From the NCBI GenBank assembly GCA_021234155.1, contig JAJEKV010000036.1, positions 7,765,426-7,829,425 of the forward strand: DNA of 64,000 nt, given 5' to 3'. The notes under the pieces are model-generated. The model did no database searches. It was not told the DNA's origin and worked only from the letters and a program-made list of their open reading frames with translations. Source of the DNA: Isoetes taiwanensis. Its lineage: Eukaryota; Streptophyta; Lycopodiopsida; Isoetales; Isoetaceae. Position 1 is the first letter of the stretch, and each line of letters begins with the position of its first letter. Of the stretch, positions 45,401 through 57,482 are shown one piece after another. The position numbers and the translations under genes are program-made.

Positions 45401-47657
45401 TCACGCAGCAGCCTCCCTTTAGCAAATAAGTTCTGCAAGAAGGGATTTGTAGTTTCAAGTTACCTTTTTCATCATTATAGAGACAGTACAAATCGTGACT
45501 ACGATAATCGAAGAAAAGCACCAACGTTTTGAGACTCCTTTGGTGACACAACTTATGTAGAGCTACTTGCGAGTTCGGCTAATATTCCATGTCTAATTCT
45601 CGAACCTACTCTTATTTGAAAGAAGAAATGCTGCAAAACAATGACTTTGTTTATCTGTACACACTAATCAGGACAATCTGAAGCACCAAATGTTTATAGA
45701 AATCAGCTTTTTGAAAGCAGGACCGCTAATGTGGACACTCAGATATCACATATCTTGATAGAACAACTGCTAAGGAAACTGAGGCATGACTGCATGCTCC
45801 AAAGAGAAACAAAATCATGCATCATACCATCTGACATTAACGTGGACAGTGGCACATTCGTGCAGCAACATCTCTTGTATTCTATTCTATCTTGCATTAC
45901 AGGGACAGTGGCAGATTGTTGCGATCAAGAATATCAGGACATACAGAAGAATCCTTTCCATTTTTCGGTTATGTATGGAAAGAGGGATACTTACTACCAA
46001 TAATCCTATGTACAACACGTGTGATTTGCCCATTTGTCTAAAGCCTGCAAGCCCTCATCTTCTTGAACATTTTACCTCAATGCCAGGCACGTCACCAAAT
46101 ATACCTTGTTGACATCTCTAACTTGTTGCCCTTATCCAACTCACTGAAACGCCCACCAAGTCAAATGACAGTTAAGTGCCCAAGTAAAGCCGCTAAGTCA
46201 ACAGATCCAAACTTACCAATTATTCCCTTTCCAATAGTAGGCACTAGTATCGTTAAATACGGAACTCAAAAGTCATATCTTGTCAGTAAAGGTAGAAGCT
46301 CTGAGAAAGTGGTAAATTAGTTATACATCCTTGGATAGCTGGGACCTTTCACTGCCACGCATGAAATCAAGATATTAAGGCACTGCAATACAGACTTGCA
46401 AAATGTAGATTTAGCATGCTTACAAATGAAATGACAGATATTTCTTTCTACTACAAATGAATCGTGGTATTATATGTTCCTTGCTGGAACTGATGGGTCC
46501 ATGGATGTATGCATTTTGGAAAGATCACCAAGAGGAAGCTAAATGTCATAGATAGAAAGATGCATAGTGCTGAAAAAGAACTTAGCTGATATAGTAGCAT
46601 CAACACCACAATGCTAGTAGAGGCATAGGCTAGGTAAAACAAATATTATCCTCTACGCAAAGTTGTTTTTGCTAGGAATATACGTAAACCTTTTCTTTTA
46701 TTATTCTTCGTTGTGTGGAGAACATAATCATACTCGAATACGATATGAACTATTTTGCTCCAGGAGTGTTCTAGTAGAACCACACTTCTTTCCTCTGTAA
46801 TGGCTGCTGCTCATCCTTAGAGCAAGCTTACATAAGGGATCAATGAGAGCTTTTATGAATAAACAATATAATTGCAATTCCAGCATTTATATGGATCTCG
46901 CATCACTTATATGACTTATGGATGTACCTGAAATAAGAAACCAAATTCAACTTCCAAAAACTGTCCAAAAACTTAATCAAGACTAAGCAGATAGCACTCA
47001 CATATTTTGCCTAAATATCAAAGCAAATACCAATTGGCCTTGCATAGAACGTGTGTTTGCATGCAGACGTCGGACACCAAACTTAACGACACAGGCACTT
47101 TTTTGCAATTGCCTCAAATGATGAATATGTTGCCGTAAAGCTTGGAATTTGTTGTATTCTGGCTCATCCAAAATTAGTGAGATTCAAAAAGAAAATGCAC
47201 TTACAGCTTTTGAGCAAAGATAACAGGCATCCACTTAGCTGTGAAGCAACAAAACCTTCTTTGCAAAGGTAGAAGACAAATGGTTAAGTGCCGTGTCTTC
47301 TTTGCAACTATGGGCTAAAATCTCCGAAAGCTATATCTAACCTGGTATATAGTTTCGATGTGAAGGCATGCGTCCATTGAAAAGGACTGGATGCGCCTTT
47401 TTCGTGTTTGGATCCGGATAATACTCTTGCATGAAAGCCAAGGTCTTCCTTATTGAATAGTTCAGCCTTTATCAAGGTAAGCCAAACTCGCAGTGACTTT
47501 ATGCAGGCATATCATGTATATTGGTCTAATTAAACAACCACTTGTGGGAAAGGATGTACATAACACCAGCCAGATCTATAGTAAACCACAACAGCCTATT
47601 CAAGCTGGACGCACAAAGCAGCCTTAGAGACTCTAAAGTCAAAGCTTAGGCCAGTAG
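42433..47657. other. Long stretch without a recognised gene
   Basis: AT-rich and mostly unique-looking. All frames are short (61-108 residues) and without domains. A degenerate direct repeat is present: GTCATATTAAGAATGGAGGTAG at 44,041 and GTCATATTAAAAATGGAGCTAG at 44,266, each followed by ATGTTTGGGATTTACCTGAT. A G run stands at 42,829-42,840. It could be intron or old repeat sequence. Confidence 0.45.
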
Positions 47658-49142
47658 TATTGACAAGCGGTGCAATCTATGGGCCCTTCGTCTATCCCGC
47701 ACTCTAGGATGTCCCTAGTGCGGGAAGGGGACACGAAGGTGTCTTGCGCGCCCTTCCCCTATGGGCTCCTATAACAACGAAGCATAAACAATGTCAGCAC
47801 TAACAACAATAATACATCTAACTACCTCGAAGGGTAGTACATCCACACATCCATAGATACAACAGAGAGAACCATATGCCATAAAACATGAGAGCTCCTA
47901 CCCAGGCTCAGACTCATAAGGAGGTAGACTGACGGCTAGGCTACAGGATAGAGTAGACTGAGGTATAACAATGGCGGGGCTGGCTATAGACAATGGCTAG
48001 GGTTGACCACTCCATCCGCCCCTCCTGTGCATACTATGCAGACTGGCTAAATCGGGCTCTGGTGTGACTATATGCCTGCCGGATACGCAATCCCATGGCA
48101 TCACCCATCGAGACTACTCCGGGTTTCATCTCCCCGGTCCAATGAGGCAGGAAAGGTTGCATCTCCCTTCTCGAGGTCTAGTGACTCCATGAGCAGCTCG
48201 AGAATCGTGGCGATACACGATCCTTACCCGACTTAACCCCTCAAAAAAAGAGCCAGGCAGACACCTGCAACTCTTGAGAGGTAGGGCGACACCATTGCCC
48301 CAGGAGGTGTCGAACCCATACCCTGCCCTCTCAAAGTGACCGACTATAGATCTAGCCCGCTATAGGTCCCCAAGAGTCAGCCAAAGAGGGACCTCCCTCC
48401 ACTTTGCCACTAGCCCCGTTGTATGGTGCTAAGTCACATCATAGCTCCCGTAGCGGGGTGGGTTCCTATGCATAGGCCACATATAATAGGAACTAAGGGG
48501 TCTAAACTAGGAGCATCATCTACTTAATGGCTACTAGGTCTCTACCCCCCTTCCTAATGCAAGAGGGGCAAGCATGATCCACCAACATCACATATCCACA
48601 TAACATGATACATAATGAAAATAACATATAAACCTAATCACATGCATCTAACTTATAGCTAGGGTTCATTGATTAGGCTTCAAGATCTAGACTGAGGGTT
48701 CTAGGATGGCTCTACTAGAGATACGAAATGCTAACTCATCTGGAATCCTAACTTCCAGATGATCTACAAAGGACTCTAACCCAAATACCTGCTCCTGAGC
48801 AACTCCCTCCTGCTCCCGGCATCTCCACGGCCTTCAAGGGGTTCGACATAGCTCCCACTTCTCCTGATGCGGGCACGCTCTGGGGGCTGTTGTGCTATGC
48901 TGTGCCACAATAGACGATTCTCGAAACGGAGTTTCAAGCACGAACAAGGTTCCCAAACTGTTGGAGCCAGAAAAATGGCCTAGGGTTAGGGTTTGGCCAT
49001 TTATAGGTTAGGGTTGATGTCACCTGCCACGTGGCTCCAATGGGGTGCTTCCGCGTAGGTTGGCAGACTAAGCACGAATTAATTACTCAAGAAAAAACCC
49101 AAATTTTGAGAATTTTGAGTATCGTGCTTGCGGCCCACCACA
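47658..49142 (-). repeat. LTR-like dispersed repeat, same family as 27,955-28,984
   Basis: The core 48,000-48,480 is the reverse complement of 28,150-28,760. On the minus strand it would begin TGTGGTGGGCCGC at 49,142, has a TATA box (CCTATAAATGGCC near 49,000) and ends near 47,658. This is LTR-like architecture, but no matching second LTR or target duplication is seen. A long hairpin lies at 47,683-47,749 (CCTTCGT...CCCGCACT and complements). No protein-coding signal. Confidence 0.55.
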
Positions 49143-49646
49143 AGCAATAAAAGTCATGCGGGATAATTTGAAATAAAACCTTAGGAAATGGGAAAAAATC
49201 CGCACATATACCTGGCCTGGAAGCCTGGCCAAACAATCCGAGCTAGAGCAGCAAAAGAAACGACCGATTCAAGCACTGAAACGAGAAGGATTTAGCAGAC
49301 CTTAGAACTAGAGCCTACAAAGCACGAAGTGCAAAGCACTAAAGAAATGATTCGAGGATCCAAATAATGTAGGAGATGAACAAAATTAAAAGCTGCCGGA
49401 GAAGGGTTAGCATAGGACAAATTCATTTGCATAGTTGGTTCTTGCTTCAAAACCGTCGATTTCTGCTTCAAAGAGGTAGGTTCTTCCTTTTTACTTCAAA
49501 TGGTTGATTCTTGCGGCAGAGCTTAGATTCAACCGCAGAGTTGCCTTTATCCGCCATAGCATATCCTTGCCTTTTTACCTTGTGTTTTGAAAGCCCTGCT
49601 TCCGATGCCAAGATCAGTCTCCTTGAGTTTTTTGCAGCCCACCTCC
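49143..49646. other. Stretch without a recognised gene
   Basis: Flank between the LTR-like repeat and the left inverted repeat of the 13.5-kb unit. Nothing recognisable. Confidence 0.4.
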
Positions 49647-49659
49647 CATTAGGGCGAAT

Positions 49660-50240
49660 TTGGGGTCTGAAAATGGCCTCCTATCAGCCATTCCACGTCA
49701 TATTTTCGCTCCCTTTTTCCCATGCCACCTAGGATACCAAACTCTCATAATTACGATTTGTTTGGAATATTCTTCCTAATAAGGGGATTGCACATTCATG
49801 GCGCCATATGTATTTAATTCTCGTGGTTTGTCGACGGACCGATGCAACACGTATTTAAAATGCCACTTGCATTATAGCATACCGCAACTCATTACGGTCT
49901 CTTGGTAAGCGTGCGCCAGAATCGCTTTCTACATTTCAAAATTTGAATGTGTAGGTTGAAGCTTTGTATCGATCGACTTTCATTTCGAGGGCGCCGGGCC
50001 ATACGCTTTAACCGATCTTCACTTCATCCTAATACAAAAGCCCCGCCCCCACAATTCGGAAATTTGAATTTGCTTAATGTATAAAAAGCATGGATTGTAG
50101 GAGAATGGACTTTTCGATTTCCATATGCACGCTGCAAATTTCAAAACGGTTAGTAACGGATGTTCGCTCACACACGGCTTAATTGTGTTGGGCATAAAAA
50201 TACCACACCTTGATTTCACACAGGCGATCTACACACAAGA
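49660..50240. repeat. Left subterminal direct repeat, copy 1
   Basis: Starts within the left inverted repeat (AAAATGGCCTCCTATCAGCC) and includes GGCGCCATATGTATTTAATT, GATGCAACACGT and GGATTGTAGGAGAATGGACT. It recurs in the same order and orientation at 51,623-52,200. Confidence 0.8.
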
Positions 50241-50440
50241 TGGAAGTTGCTTGTTGTCAAATTAAACTTAAACACAAGTGAGGCTCCAAGACTTACGTGG
50301 TTTTCTCGAGGAGGGTTTGAGTGTTTTTTTTTTAATCCCACCATCGACATAGTGTGACGAGCATCTTGGTATTAAATAGTATGTTAAATTCAATTATACC
50401 CTGTTCATTTTCAAAGTTAAACTCAAATCATATAGGTTTA

Positions 50441-50545
50441 GGAATAAGGTTAAAAAAGGAAGATATTGATATTTAGGAATAAGGTTAAAAAGGAAGATAT
50501 TGATATTTAGGTATAAGGTTAAAAAAGGAAGATATTAGATATGGC
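50441..50545. repeat. 34-35 bp tandem repeat, three units
   Basis: Units at 50,441, 50,476 and 50,510, consensus GGAATAAGGTTAAAAAAGGA then AGATATTGATATTTA. Confidence 0.88.
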
Positions 50546-50730
50546 TCAAATTTCGAGATATGCACATAATGGCATGTAATGATGGTTGATAGGACTCGAA
50601 TACTAATCATTCCTACGATTTTCACGCCTAATCCAAATTTATATCTATTCCAGCCTAGATTGGCGCCCATTCTCCCCCAATCTCCCCAATCTTCGCTAGA
50701 TCCTCCTCCCAATTTCTCTAGTCCATCGCC

Positions 50731-51148
50731 ATGAAGAGATCAGCTACTTTAAGAGCCTGAGGTGTCCCTCCAAGAGGCTTATTACGGCTGGAAGAGGTGT
50801 TCCCTCCGCAGCCTCCCTCCGCGCCCACCTGCTTCTGTTTTGAATGCCTTCGATTCCTCCATTCCCTTTGACGAGGAATCGAGAATGAGGAATCGAGGAG
50901 TTCATCAGGAGTTCATCACAGTTCTTGAAGGTCGGATAGGAGATTCTTCGAAAATGAGTATTCACCGACGGAGAAGAAGTCAAGATGATGAAGAAGATGA
51001 AGAAGTTGAAGACGAATCCGGGCCGACTTCGAGGAGCTCATGGCATGCTAGTTCATGGTACATGCATGTTTTTCTTTTCTTTTCTAAGCATTCAACTAAC
51101 GGTTATTTCTTATTTTTTTTTTTTTTGCATGGTGAAGCAGATGAATGA
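50731..51148 (+). pseudogene. Small acidic-basic gene, probably with one intron, broken near its start
   Basis: The ATG at 50,731 (MKRSATLRA) meets a stop after ten codons. The remaining frame from 50,762 is open and includes VLEGRIGDSSKMSIHRRRRS followed by QDDEEDEEVEDESGP. TTCATG/GTACAT near 51,056 and TGAAGCAG/ATGAATGA near 51,140 could be splice sites. The basic-then-acidic design suggests a nuclear protein; no family recognised. Confidence 0.35.
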
Positions 51149-51622
51149 AATTTGTTAGGGCAGAAGCACCTCTTATTTTTTTTTCCTTGTTCTTAGCCTC
51201 CAAATTTGCCTCCAAATTTTCTTACCATATATGACCGCAAGCCTCCGGCTTTTTGTTGTGAATAGTTGAAGCCTCCCGCATTTAAATTTACAAAATGATG
51301 TAAAGCCATACGCCATAAAAATTTTGAATGTAAAAAGTTTTTGCTTCTAATTCCATTTGAATACCTAACTTTTTTTTATCGCATATGTGTTACCACTCTT
51401 AAGTACATAAGTCATTATCCCTTTTCAAAGAGCATATTATTTTTCAAGGATCACACCAAGCTTAATAGTACATATGCAACAAAAAATGGAACACACTAAA
51501 TTCGTGATCGTGGTGATCCACTTTCTTATTTGTTGTCAAATTAAAATTAAACACAAGTCCAAATAGTCCCCATTTGCATATAAAATATTTATCATTCCAA
51601 GTTATATTATGTTTTATGAACT
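51149..51622. other. AT-rich spacer
   Basis: Between the small gene and the second direct-repeat copy. It shares TTGTTGTCAAATTAAA(A/C)TTAA with 50,255, so it is also partly duplicated. Confidence 0.5.
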
Positions 51623-52200
51623 AAAATGGCCTCCTATCAGCCATTCCACGCCATATTTCCGCCCCTTTTTTCCCCGGCCGATTTGCTTGGAATATTCTCC
51701 TAATAAGGGGAATCGCATATCTATGGCGCCATATGTATTTAATTCTCGCTGGTTGTCGATAGATTGATGCAACACGTGGCGCTTCTAAAAAGCCACTTGC
51801 ATTATAGCATACCGCAACTCATGACGGTGTCTTGGTTTGTCGATACCAATCATGCGCATCACCGATTCTTGTCTTGCCCTATTTTCATTTAGAGTCCATT
51901 CCCGCCTTTCTACATTTCAAAAATTTGAATGTGTAGGTTGAAGCTTTGTATTAGACTTTCGCTTCGAGGCGCCGCGATTGCGCTTTAAAAGTTCGTGAAT
52001 CGGGATCTTTACTTCATCCCAATACAAAGCCTTCCCGCCAATACAATTCGAATTTTGAATTTGCTTTTGTATAAAAGCATGGATTGTAGGAGAATGGACT
52101 TTTCGATTTCCATATGCACGCTGTAAATTTCAAAACGAGGTTAGTACCTGACCGAGCCTCAAACGGCTTAATTGTGTCAAGGGCATACAAATTGTACACA
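51623..52200. repeat. Left subterminal direct repeat, copy 2
   Basis: Homologous to 49,668-50,240 from AAAATGGCCTCCTATCAGCC on, about 1.95 kb apart. The outermost 20 bp of the inverted repeat are missing here. Differences are mostly small indels. Confidence 0.8.
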
Positions 52201-52633
52201 TTCATTTTCGCCGCCGCGGCATCCACGCTGTATGGAAGCTCCAAATGATGTGTGGATAAGGATCCAACCGACTCAGAATATGCTCCAGCCTTTCAATCGC
52301 AAAAAGGAGGTCTAAAAATAAGAACTTAGACCTCGACATGTTGCGCCTTGCGTGCTCAAAAGTGTCGACATCCGGGCGGATGGCGCTTTATATCCATTGA
52401 TCCGCTTGAGTGGCAAGAAACCGCCATTTCGACGCTTCAAGTTTAGTCCGATTTTGTGGTGACGGTAACTCCGCCTCTTGGGATATTGTGAGAGATTGAG
52501 AGAGGATGAAGGCATTCGAATCGAATACGCTTCCTTGAGATGAGCCGCCCCGATTGTCACAAGAGAATTGTAACTTAAAACCAAAGCTCTTTTTTCTCTC
52601 GCCTTCATTACTCCACCGTGATGAAGGAAAGGA

Positions 52634-54640
52634 ATGACGGCTTTGGGAGGGAAACTTTTTGAGATAATGGCGGACAAGTCCAAATTGGTGATAGGGCAGC
52701 TGCAAGAAAAGATCCAAGAGCTCGAAAGAGCAAACTTTGGGCTTCAATGTAGGTTAAAGAATTTGAAGAAAACACCCCTTGGCTTGCGAGAAAGGAAGAA
52801 GCATTATCGAATCGATAGAGGAACCGAAGTTTGATCAGTGCATTCAGACGCAGGGTCACGGCCACAAGGTCCGCTTTTACAACACTAGCAAAGGCCGCTT
52901 AAGATCCGGGGAAACTAGAAGCAATCTTGGTTACGAGTGAAGAACCTAGCGACCAACAGGGAGATAGTGGACATGATTTGTCAGCCCTACAACTCTCCTC
53001 TCAAGAAGATGGTATTGAAATGGTACTAGGGGAGATCTACAAGAAGTTAGAAGCTTACGATGTACAGACCGCTTGTGATGATGTAGGCATCGTGAGGCTT
53101 TGGTTACCGCTTCTCTATTCAAGCCATTCCACGGCGCGCTGAAAAGAATGGGCACAAAAAGTATTCGCCCACGCCCACAAATTGTCGAGAATACAAGGGT
53201 TACTAGGACAAAGATGGTGTATGCCATATTAGGAGAGATGCACCACGCTGAATGTGCTGGTCCCGCCATAGCCATAAAAGATAAGAATGGCAAGGATTGT
53301 TGTGATATAGTTGGAATGAATGAACGCAATAATCTTTGGGTTGACCTGGTTACTCTCTTTACAATTCCTTGTCAAATATTATGACTTAACAAATTGCGTA
53401 AACTAATGGTGAGATTGAAGTTTGCATAAAATTGGATGAAATGGAACTGACCAAGTTTGAGAAGTATGAGAGGGTATCCGCTGTCATCATGAATAGAGCA
53501 ATTGAGAATGCAATTGCACATGCTAAATCAAAGAGCAACAAGAATAATAAAAAGATGTAGAGGTGACTGACGAGGAGAAGAAGCGCATGAAAAATGGTTC
53601 TCATGTCAATCAAGATGACACCGGTGGTTAGGTCTCTTTAAAGTTCGTAAAGAAACCCACGAGGTATTGAAATGGGTGTTCAATCAAACCGACATCCCGA
53701 GTCTAATATCTAGATTCGAGGGAGGGGAAAATTGCAAGTAGATCACTATGGATCTTACAAAGTAATTTTTCACTTGGCGGCCCCGATTAAAAACCGAGAA
53801 AGCAATGTACAACATATAAGTGGAGGAGGACAAGGAACATGCAAAAGTTGTCCAGACCGCAATCATGCAAGGAAGTCAAGGCACCGGGAAGACTGCTTCA
53901 ACCTTGTCCCTTAACTAAGCAAATGCTCCTAATAGAGGAGAAGAAGATCCCAAGTTCCATGGCATTTTCCCCATTCCATTAGAGAGGGTTCATATCTCAA
54001 CTTTGCACGGCTTTGTGAGAATCATCGACAAGATGATATTTTTGAGTTGCGATTCGTGGGGAACATTTCGCATAAGAAGAGAAGAGAGGAAGGAATTCGT
54101 AGAGTTGAACATGTTCTATCGTATGTGTTTTGCATGGTGGCAATGTAAGATTAGAGCTCATGAGAAAACGGGCAGAAGAACAAGTGTGCCTCGTAAGGTG
54201 TCAATTGAGGGGTGAAAGCTCGACGCTTCATAAAGAATCATAGAGAGGCTCAACGGAAACCGATGGGAGAAAAGGTCTATGAATTTGGAAAATTGCCGGT
54301 TGATGCGAGCAGACCGCATGCATGGCGCTCTGCTCGCATTGAGGAAAAAAAATGGGGATGCATTGTCCGAATTGTTCCCATACATTCGCAGAATGGACCT
54401 CACAAGAGAAGATGCGTAAATGTTCGTGGCGCTTAATAACAAATTTATTAAAGCTTTCATAGACGATGGGGAGAGAGTGAAGTCACGCACTACTTGCACA
54501 TCTTTTGGGCTCATGCACCTTGGTTTTTTAGGAAGTATGGAAGCCTAGCAAAGGTGGAGTGCACAAGGCATGGAGAAGTCGCATAAACAAGCTAAAATAG
54601 CCTTTCATCGTAACACTCAAAGAGGGGGTGGAAATGTGGG
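52634..54640 (+). pseudogene. Decayed plus-strand gene of unknown family
   Basis: A chain of coding islands with stops and shifts between them: a coiled coil (52,634-52,834, VIGQLQEKIQELERANFGLQ), GIEMVLGEIYKKLEAYDVQT (about 53,010), MVYAILGEMHHAECAGPAIA (about 53,215-53,384), KFEKYERVSAVIMNRAIENA (53,401-53,560), HRQDDIFELRFVGNISHKKR (about 54,020-54,150) and FVALNNKFIKAFIDDGERVK (about 54,360-54,530). The order suggests one protein of perhaps 500-600 residues. It could be the replication or transposition protein of the unit, but I see no catalytic signature. Confidence 0.4.
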
Positions 54641-55402
54641 AACCAACCCTCAAGACGATGACAGAGTGGTTTTATAGAAGGGCGATGGCTAAATATTTAC
54701 AAAGAAGGTCGCTTTAAGGAGCAACCCGTAAGTCGTGAAACACCATTGGCATAATGTCAAGAGAAAACGGAAAGTTGCTTGGCAAAATTTAGGCCCCACT
54801 AGCATCGCAACAAAGGGAGATCTAAGAGACAAAGAATCGGTAAAGTATACTTGTAATGTGTAGCATGTTCACACGACGCCGGTACTTGCCTCCAACCTTG
54901 TTTGCAATAACCAGAGCTTCAAGGCCGGTGATCTTATTTGTATCATACCTACAATAAATAAAGGAGTTCGCTATTGCTTGCATTTATGTGGCTTCGCCGT
55001 GAAGCTTTACAAGATAATAATAAAAAAGGGTTACTTTTGATTAAAGTTGTGAAAGATGTTACATTGAAAACAAAATACAACGACTCATTGTTGCTCCAAA
55101 GGCGAGCTCTTCTTCATTATCTTCATCATCATCATCAGCCCGGCCCTCGCCTTCGCCTTTCATCTCTTCCCCTCAAGCGAGCAATCACCCTATCCAAACG
55201 CTCCTCCAATCTGTCCACCATCTCTTTGTACATGTCCCGCCCCCCGTCCCAATAGCACAACGTGTTCTTCTCGCTGAATTAGCATCCTCATTGCCGCCAT
55301 AACCACCTCAAAGGTAGCTTGTTAGGGCATGTCATCCTCGTCCAAATTTTTCTATTCAACCGCCGATTTGCCTCTCCGCTACGAAGCATGAGAAGGTTGA
55401 AT
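54641..55402. other. Intergenic stretch and 3' part of the next minus-strand gene
   Basis: It holds one copy of the TCACACGACGCC motif (54,869-54,880). The minus strand of 55,090-55,400 has short coding-like pieces (AAMRILIQREEHVVLLGRGA) that may be the shifted C terminus of the gene starting at 55,555. Confidence 0.4.
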
Positions 55403-55555
55403 TCATTCTTCTTCTTCTTCTGAATTGTAACGACGCTTTCCCTTTAGAAGATCATCTTGCTCCTTCAACCTCTTCATTAGAACACCCAACACTATGTCGA
55501 AAGGAGTTCTATCCTCTTTATGCTTCCCTTTATCAGTTGAGGATGTGGAGGCCAT
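55403..55555 (-). CDS. Family member C: small MAS-protein
   Basis: 50 codons from ATG (55,553-55,555) to TGA. It begins MASTSSTDKGKHKED, then RTPFDIVLGVLMKRLKEQDD, and ends in a Glu run. The core P(F/V)DI(V/T)L(x)V(L/V)MKR(L/F)KE is shared with the genes at 57.3 and 58.2 kb. A TATA box (GTATAAATTGAGGTCC, 55,633-55,648) lies 78 bp before the ATG. The longer relatives and the coding traces downstream suggest the TGA may be a frameshift artefact of a ~150-residue protein. Function unknown; probably nuclear, with a charged C terminus. Confidence 0.5.
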   Translation of the reverse strand: MASTSSTDKGKHKEDRTPFDIVLGVLMKRLKEQDDLLKGKRRYNSEEEEE

Positions 55556-55632
55556 AGATGACAAATGGGAGGGACGTTAAGATTATAGAAGTGAGGAGCA
55601 AAAACTCTAACCGCTGAAGGAGCACAATGCAA

Positions 55633-55648
55633 GGACCTCAATTTATAC
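55633..55648 (-). promoter_or_regulatory. Extended TATA box of family member C
   Basis: GTATAAATTGAGGTCC. The same extended form TATAAAT(A/T)GA(A/G)G(A/T)CC stands before members A and B. A motif copy (TCACACCACGCT) is at 55,791. Confidence 0.6.
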
Positions 55649-55979
55649 ATATTAGCGCTTGAACATATTAAACACAAATGGCCGGGTCGCGCGACGTGTC
55701 GAAATGGATTCTCGCTTTGGTTGTCCGCTAGAACACATTAATGGTACCGTCCATGGAACACATTAATAACTATTCTAACTACACTTTATATCACACCACG
55801 CTGAAATCGCACACGAGCTTTAAAACCCTATGAAGGGTTTCGCTTCATGTGATCTGCCTTGTCATTCTCTACCACGGATATTGAAAATTAAAAATAGGAA
55901 ACGAATATTCTAAGACATTTGTCAAAAACTTTTCCCATTGAGAAATAAAACCATTACAAACATTAAAAAAAAAAAATTC

Positions 55980-56423
55980 CTCTAGGAGGAGCCCGATGCC
56001 TATGATCGCCGGGCAAGCTCTTCCCCGAGGGCGTTGATAATTTTTTTCTCGCCCTCCAACATGATTGCCCCGCCCCGCAACCACGCTCTACATATTCCGC
56101 GAACCTTATCTTCCCACCATCGAAGTTGAGCTCGGGCAGCCTCTCCCCGCCGGGATTAAGGCCCTAAGCCTCTCTTTGAGGTTATATCTCGTGGCGCCGC
56201 ACTGCGGTCTAAGGCAGCCCACTGATTGTCGCTAAGACTAAAATCACCTCCCTCGTAGAAGGCGGCCTTTTCCTCTCCGCCGCAACCAGCTTTGGCGACG
56301 CCTTCATCATTCTTCTTTTTTTAGAAGGCGGATCCGCTCTCCGCTTCAAAGACGAATGTTTTGAATTTCCTTGACCAAAACTTGAGACAAGATCTCGCAA
56401 GGATGGAACCGAGCCGAGGCCAT
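55980..56423 (-). pseudogene. Family member D: longer MAS-protein, frameshifted
   Basis: The ATG at 56,421-56,423 begins MASARFHP, and a shift then leads into SSFGQGNSKHSSLKRRADPP, SKKRRMMKASPKLVAAERKR and STREVILVLATI. A further shift leads to ELNFDGGKIRFAEYVERG and MLEGEKKIINALGEELARR. The basic KKRRMMK stretch looks like a nuclear localisation signal. A TATA box (TATATAAAG, 56,511-56,519) stands 88 bp upstream. Placed in the same family by the MAS start, position, promoter spacing and a hydrophobic VILVL core; this is weaker than for A-C. Confidence 0.4.
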
Positions 56424-57039
56424 TGAAAGTGATGGGAGAACAGAGAGATGGCCGAGGGCTGATGTGGTAGAACAGAGATGGCGGATAGGAGAAGACAAAG
56501 GCCTCCGACGCTTTATATAGAAACTAGAGATACGCTTGGAATCTACGGTCATGAAAATACCGATAAAGTTGTGTAATAATCCCACGAGGCTAAATTATAG
56601 CATGCAATTAGGCAACGGTAGCCTATGTTCGCATCATGGGATCCGCCATATCCTAGCCGCATCGTATGCAGCCGCATAAAAGACAAGCAAGGTTATTGTG
56701 GCAAATAAGATGCCACGCCCTTGGCATGACGCTGTCATCCACAAGCCACGATGTGAATAGACGCTGTCATCCACATGCAAATTCGCATTTACCCGCAAGT
56801 TATCACATAATCTAGCTAGATATTTGTGTTACATATACATTTCCATTAATAAATTAGGAATTTATACATACAACGAGGTGTATCGCTAGAGATCATACGA
56901 CGCTAAATCCATTGATTGCTACCTAATTGCAAGAATGGCATTTCGCGGCCGTGTGATCTTTTAATAAAACAAAACAAGAGAACAGATAGAAGCAAGAAAC
57001 AAAGCAAATTTTTCTTTGAAACAAAAATATATATACAAT

Positions 57040-57385
57040 GGCTACGGATCTTCATGATCCTCAGAAGTCGGCCGTAAAGCCGCTGCTTCATCCTCCGCAG
57101 CAGTCAAGCTTCTTCTCCATATCTTCTAGCTCAAGGAATATTGTGTGCGCTAAAATCGCCGACCCTACTGGCTATTGGCCTCTCGGCACTGTTAATGTTG
57201 CCGCGAGCTCAAGGTCTCGCCATGCAAAGCCCCCGTGAATTTAACTGCCCACCGCCTATCATCTTCTACGACGAGACGGCCGTTGGCGCGGAACCTCCTT
57301 GAATCTCTTCATCACCACAAAGAAGGGTGATGTCCGCGGCAGCCTGGGCTTTGGGTCGCTTGTCGGAGGAGGATGATGATGCCAT
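57040..57385 (-). pseudogene. Family member A: MAS-protein, frameshifted
   Basis: The ATG at 57,383-57,385 begins MASSSSSDKRPKAQAAADIT. After a shift the frame continues NGRLVVEDDRRWAVKFTGAL. It is a tandem duplicate of member B: the 56,893-57,518 unit and the 57,727-58,393 unit align along their length, including the 3' flank (CCATTGATTGCTACCTAATT and GGATCTTCATGATCCTC). I chose the ATG 85 bp from the TATA box; the ATG at 57,460 would lie almost on the TATA box. Confidence 0.5.
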
Positions 57386-57467
57386 CGAGGAGAAGGCGAA
57401 GGCTAAGGCTGAAGGCGAGAAGATGAGCGTAAGACTAAGAGGATCTGAGGTCGAAGGCAAGATAGAA

Positions 57468-57482
57468 GGTCTTCTATTTATA
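57468..57482 (-). promoter_or_regulatory. Extended TATA box of family member A
   Basis: TATAAATAGAAGACC, identical to the one before member B. The GCGTCGTGTGACTC motif lies 25-36 bp further upstream (57,507-57,518). Confidence 0.7.

Noticed and set aside
45344-46320. Several frames of 60-108 residues
   Set aside because: AT-rich DNA, no domains, frames on both strands equally long; treated as non-coding.
47683-47749. Hairpin as a microRNA precursor
   Set aside because: It lies at the edge of an LTR-like repeat and no expression evidence exists; noted only as a structure.
52312-52865. Three overlapping minus-strand frames of 85-123 residues
   Set aside because: Overlaps the coiled-coil start of the plus-strand gene. 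The frames have no recognised motif and no promoter, but I could not exclude them fully.
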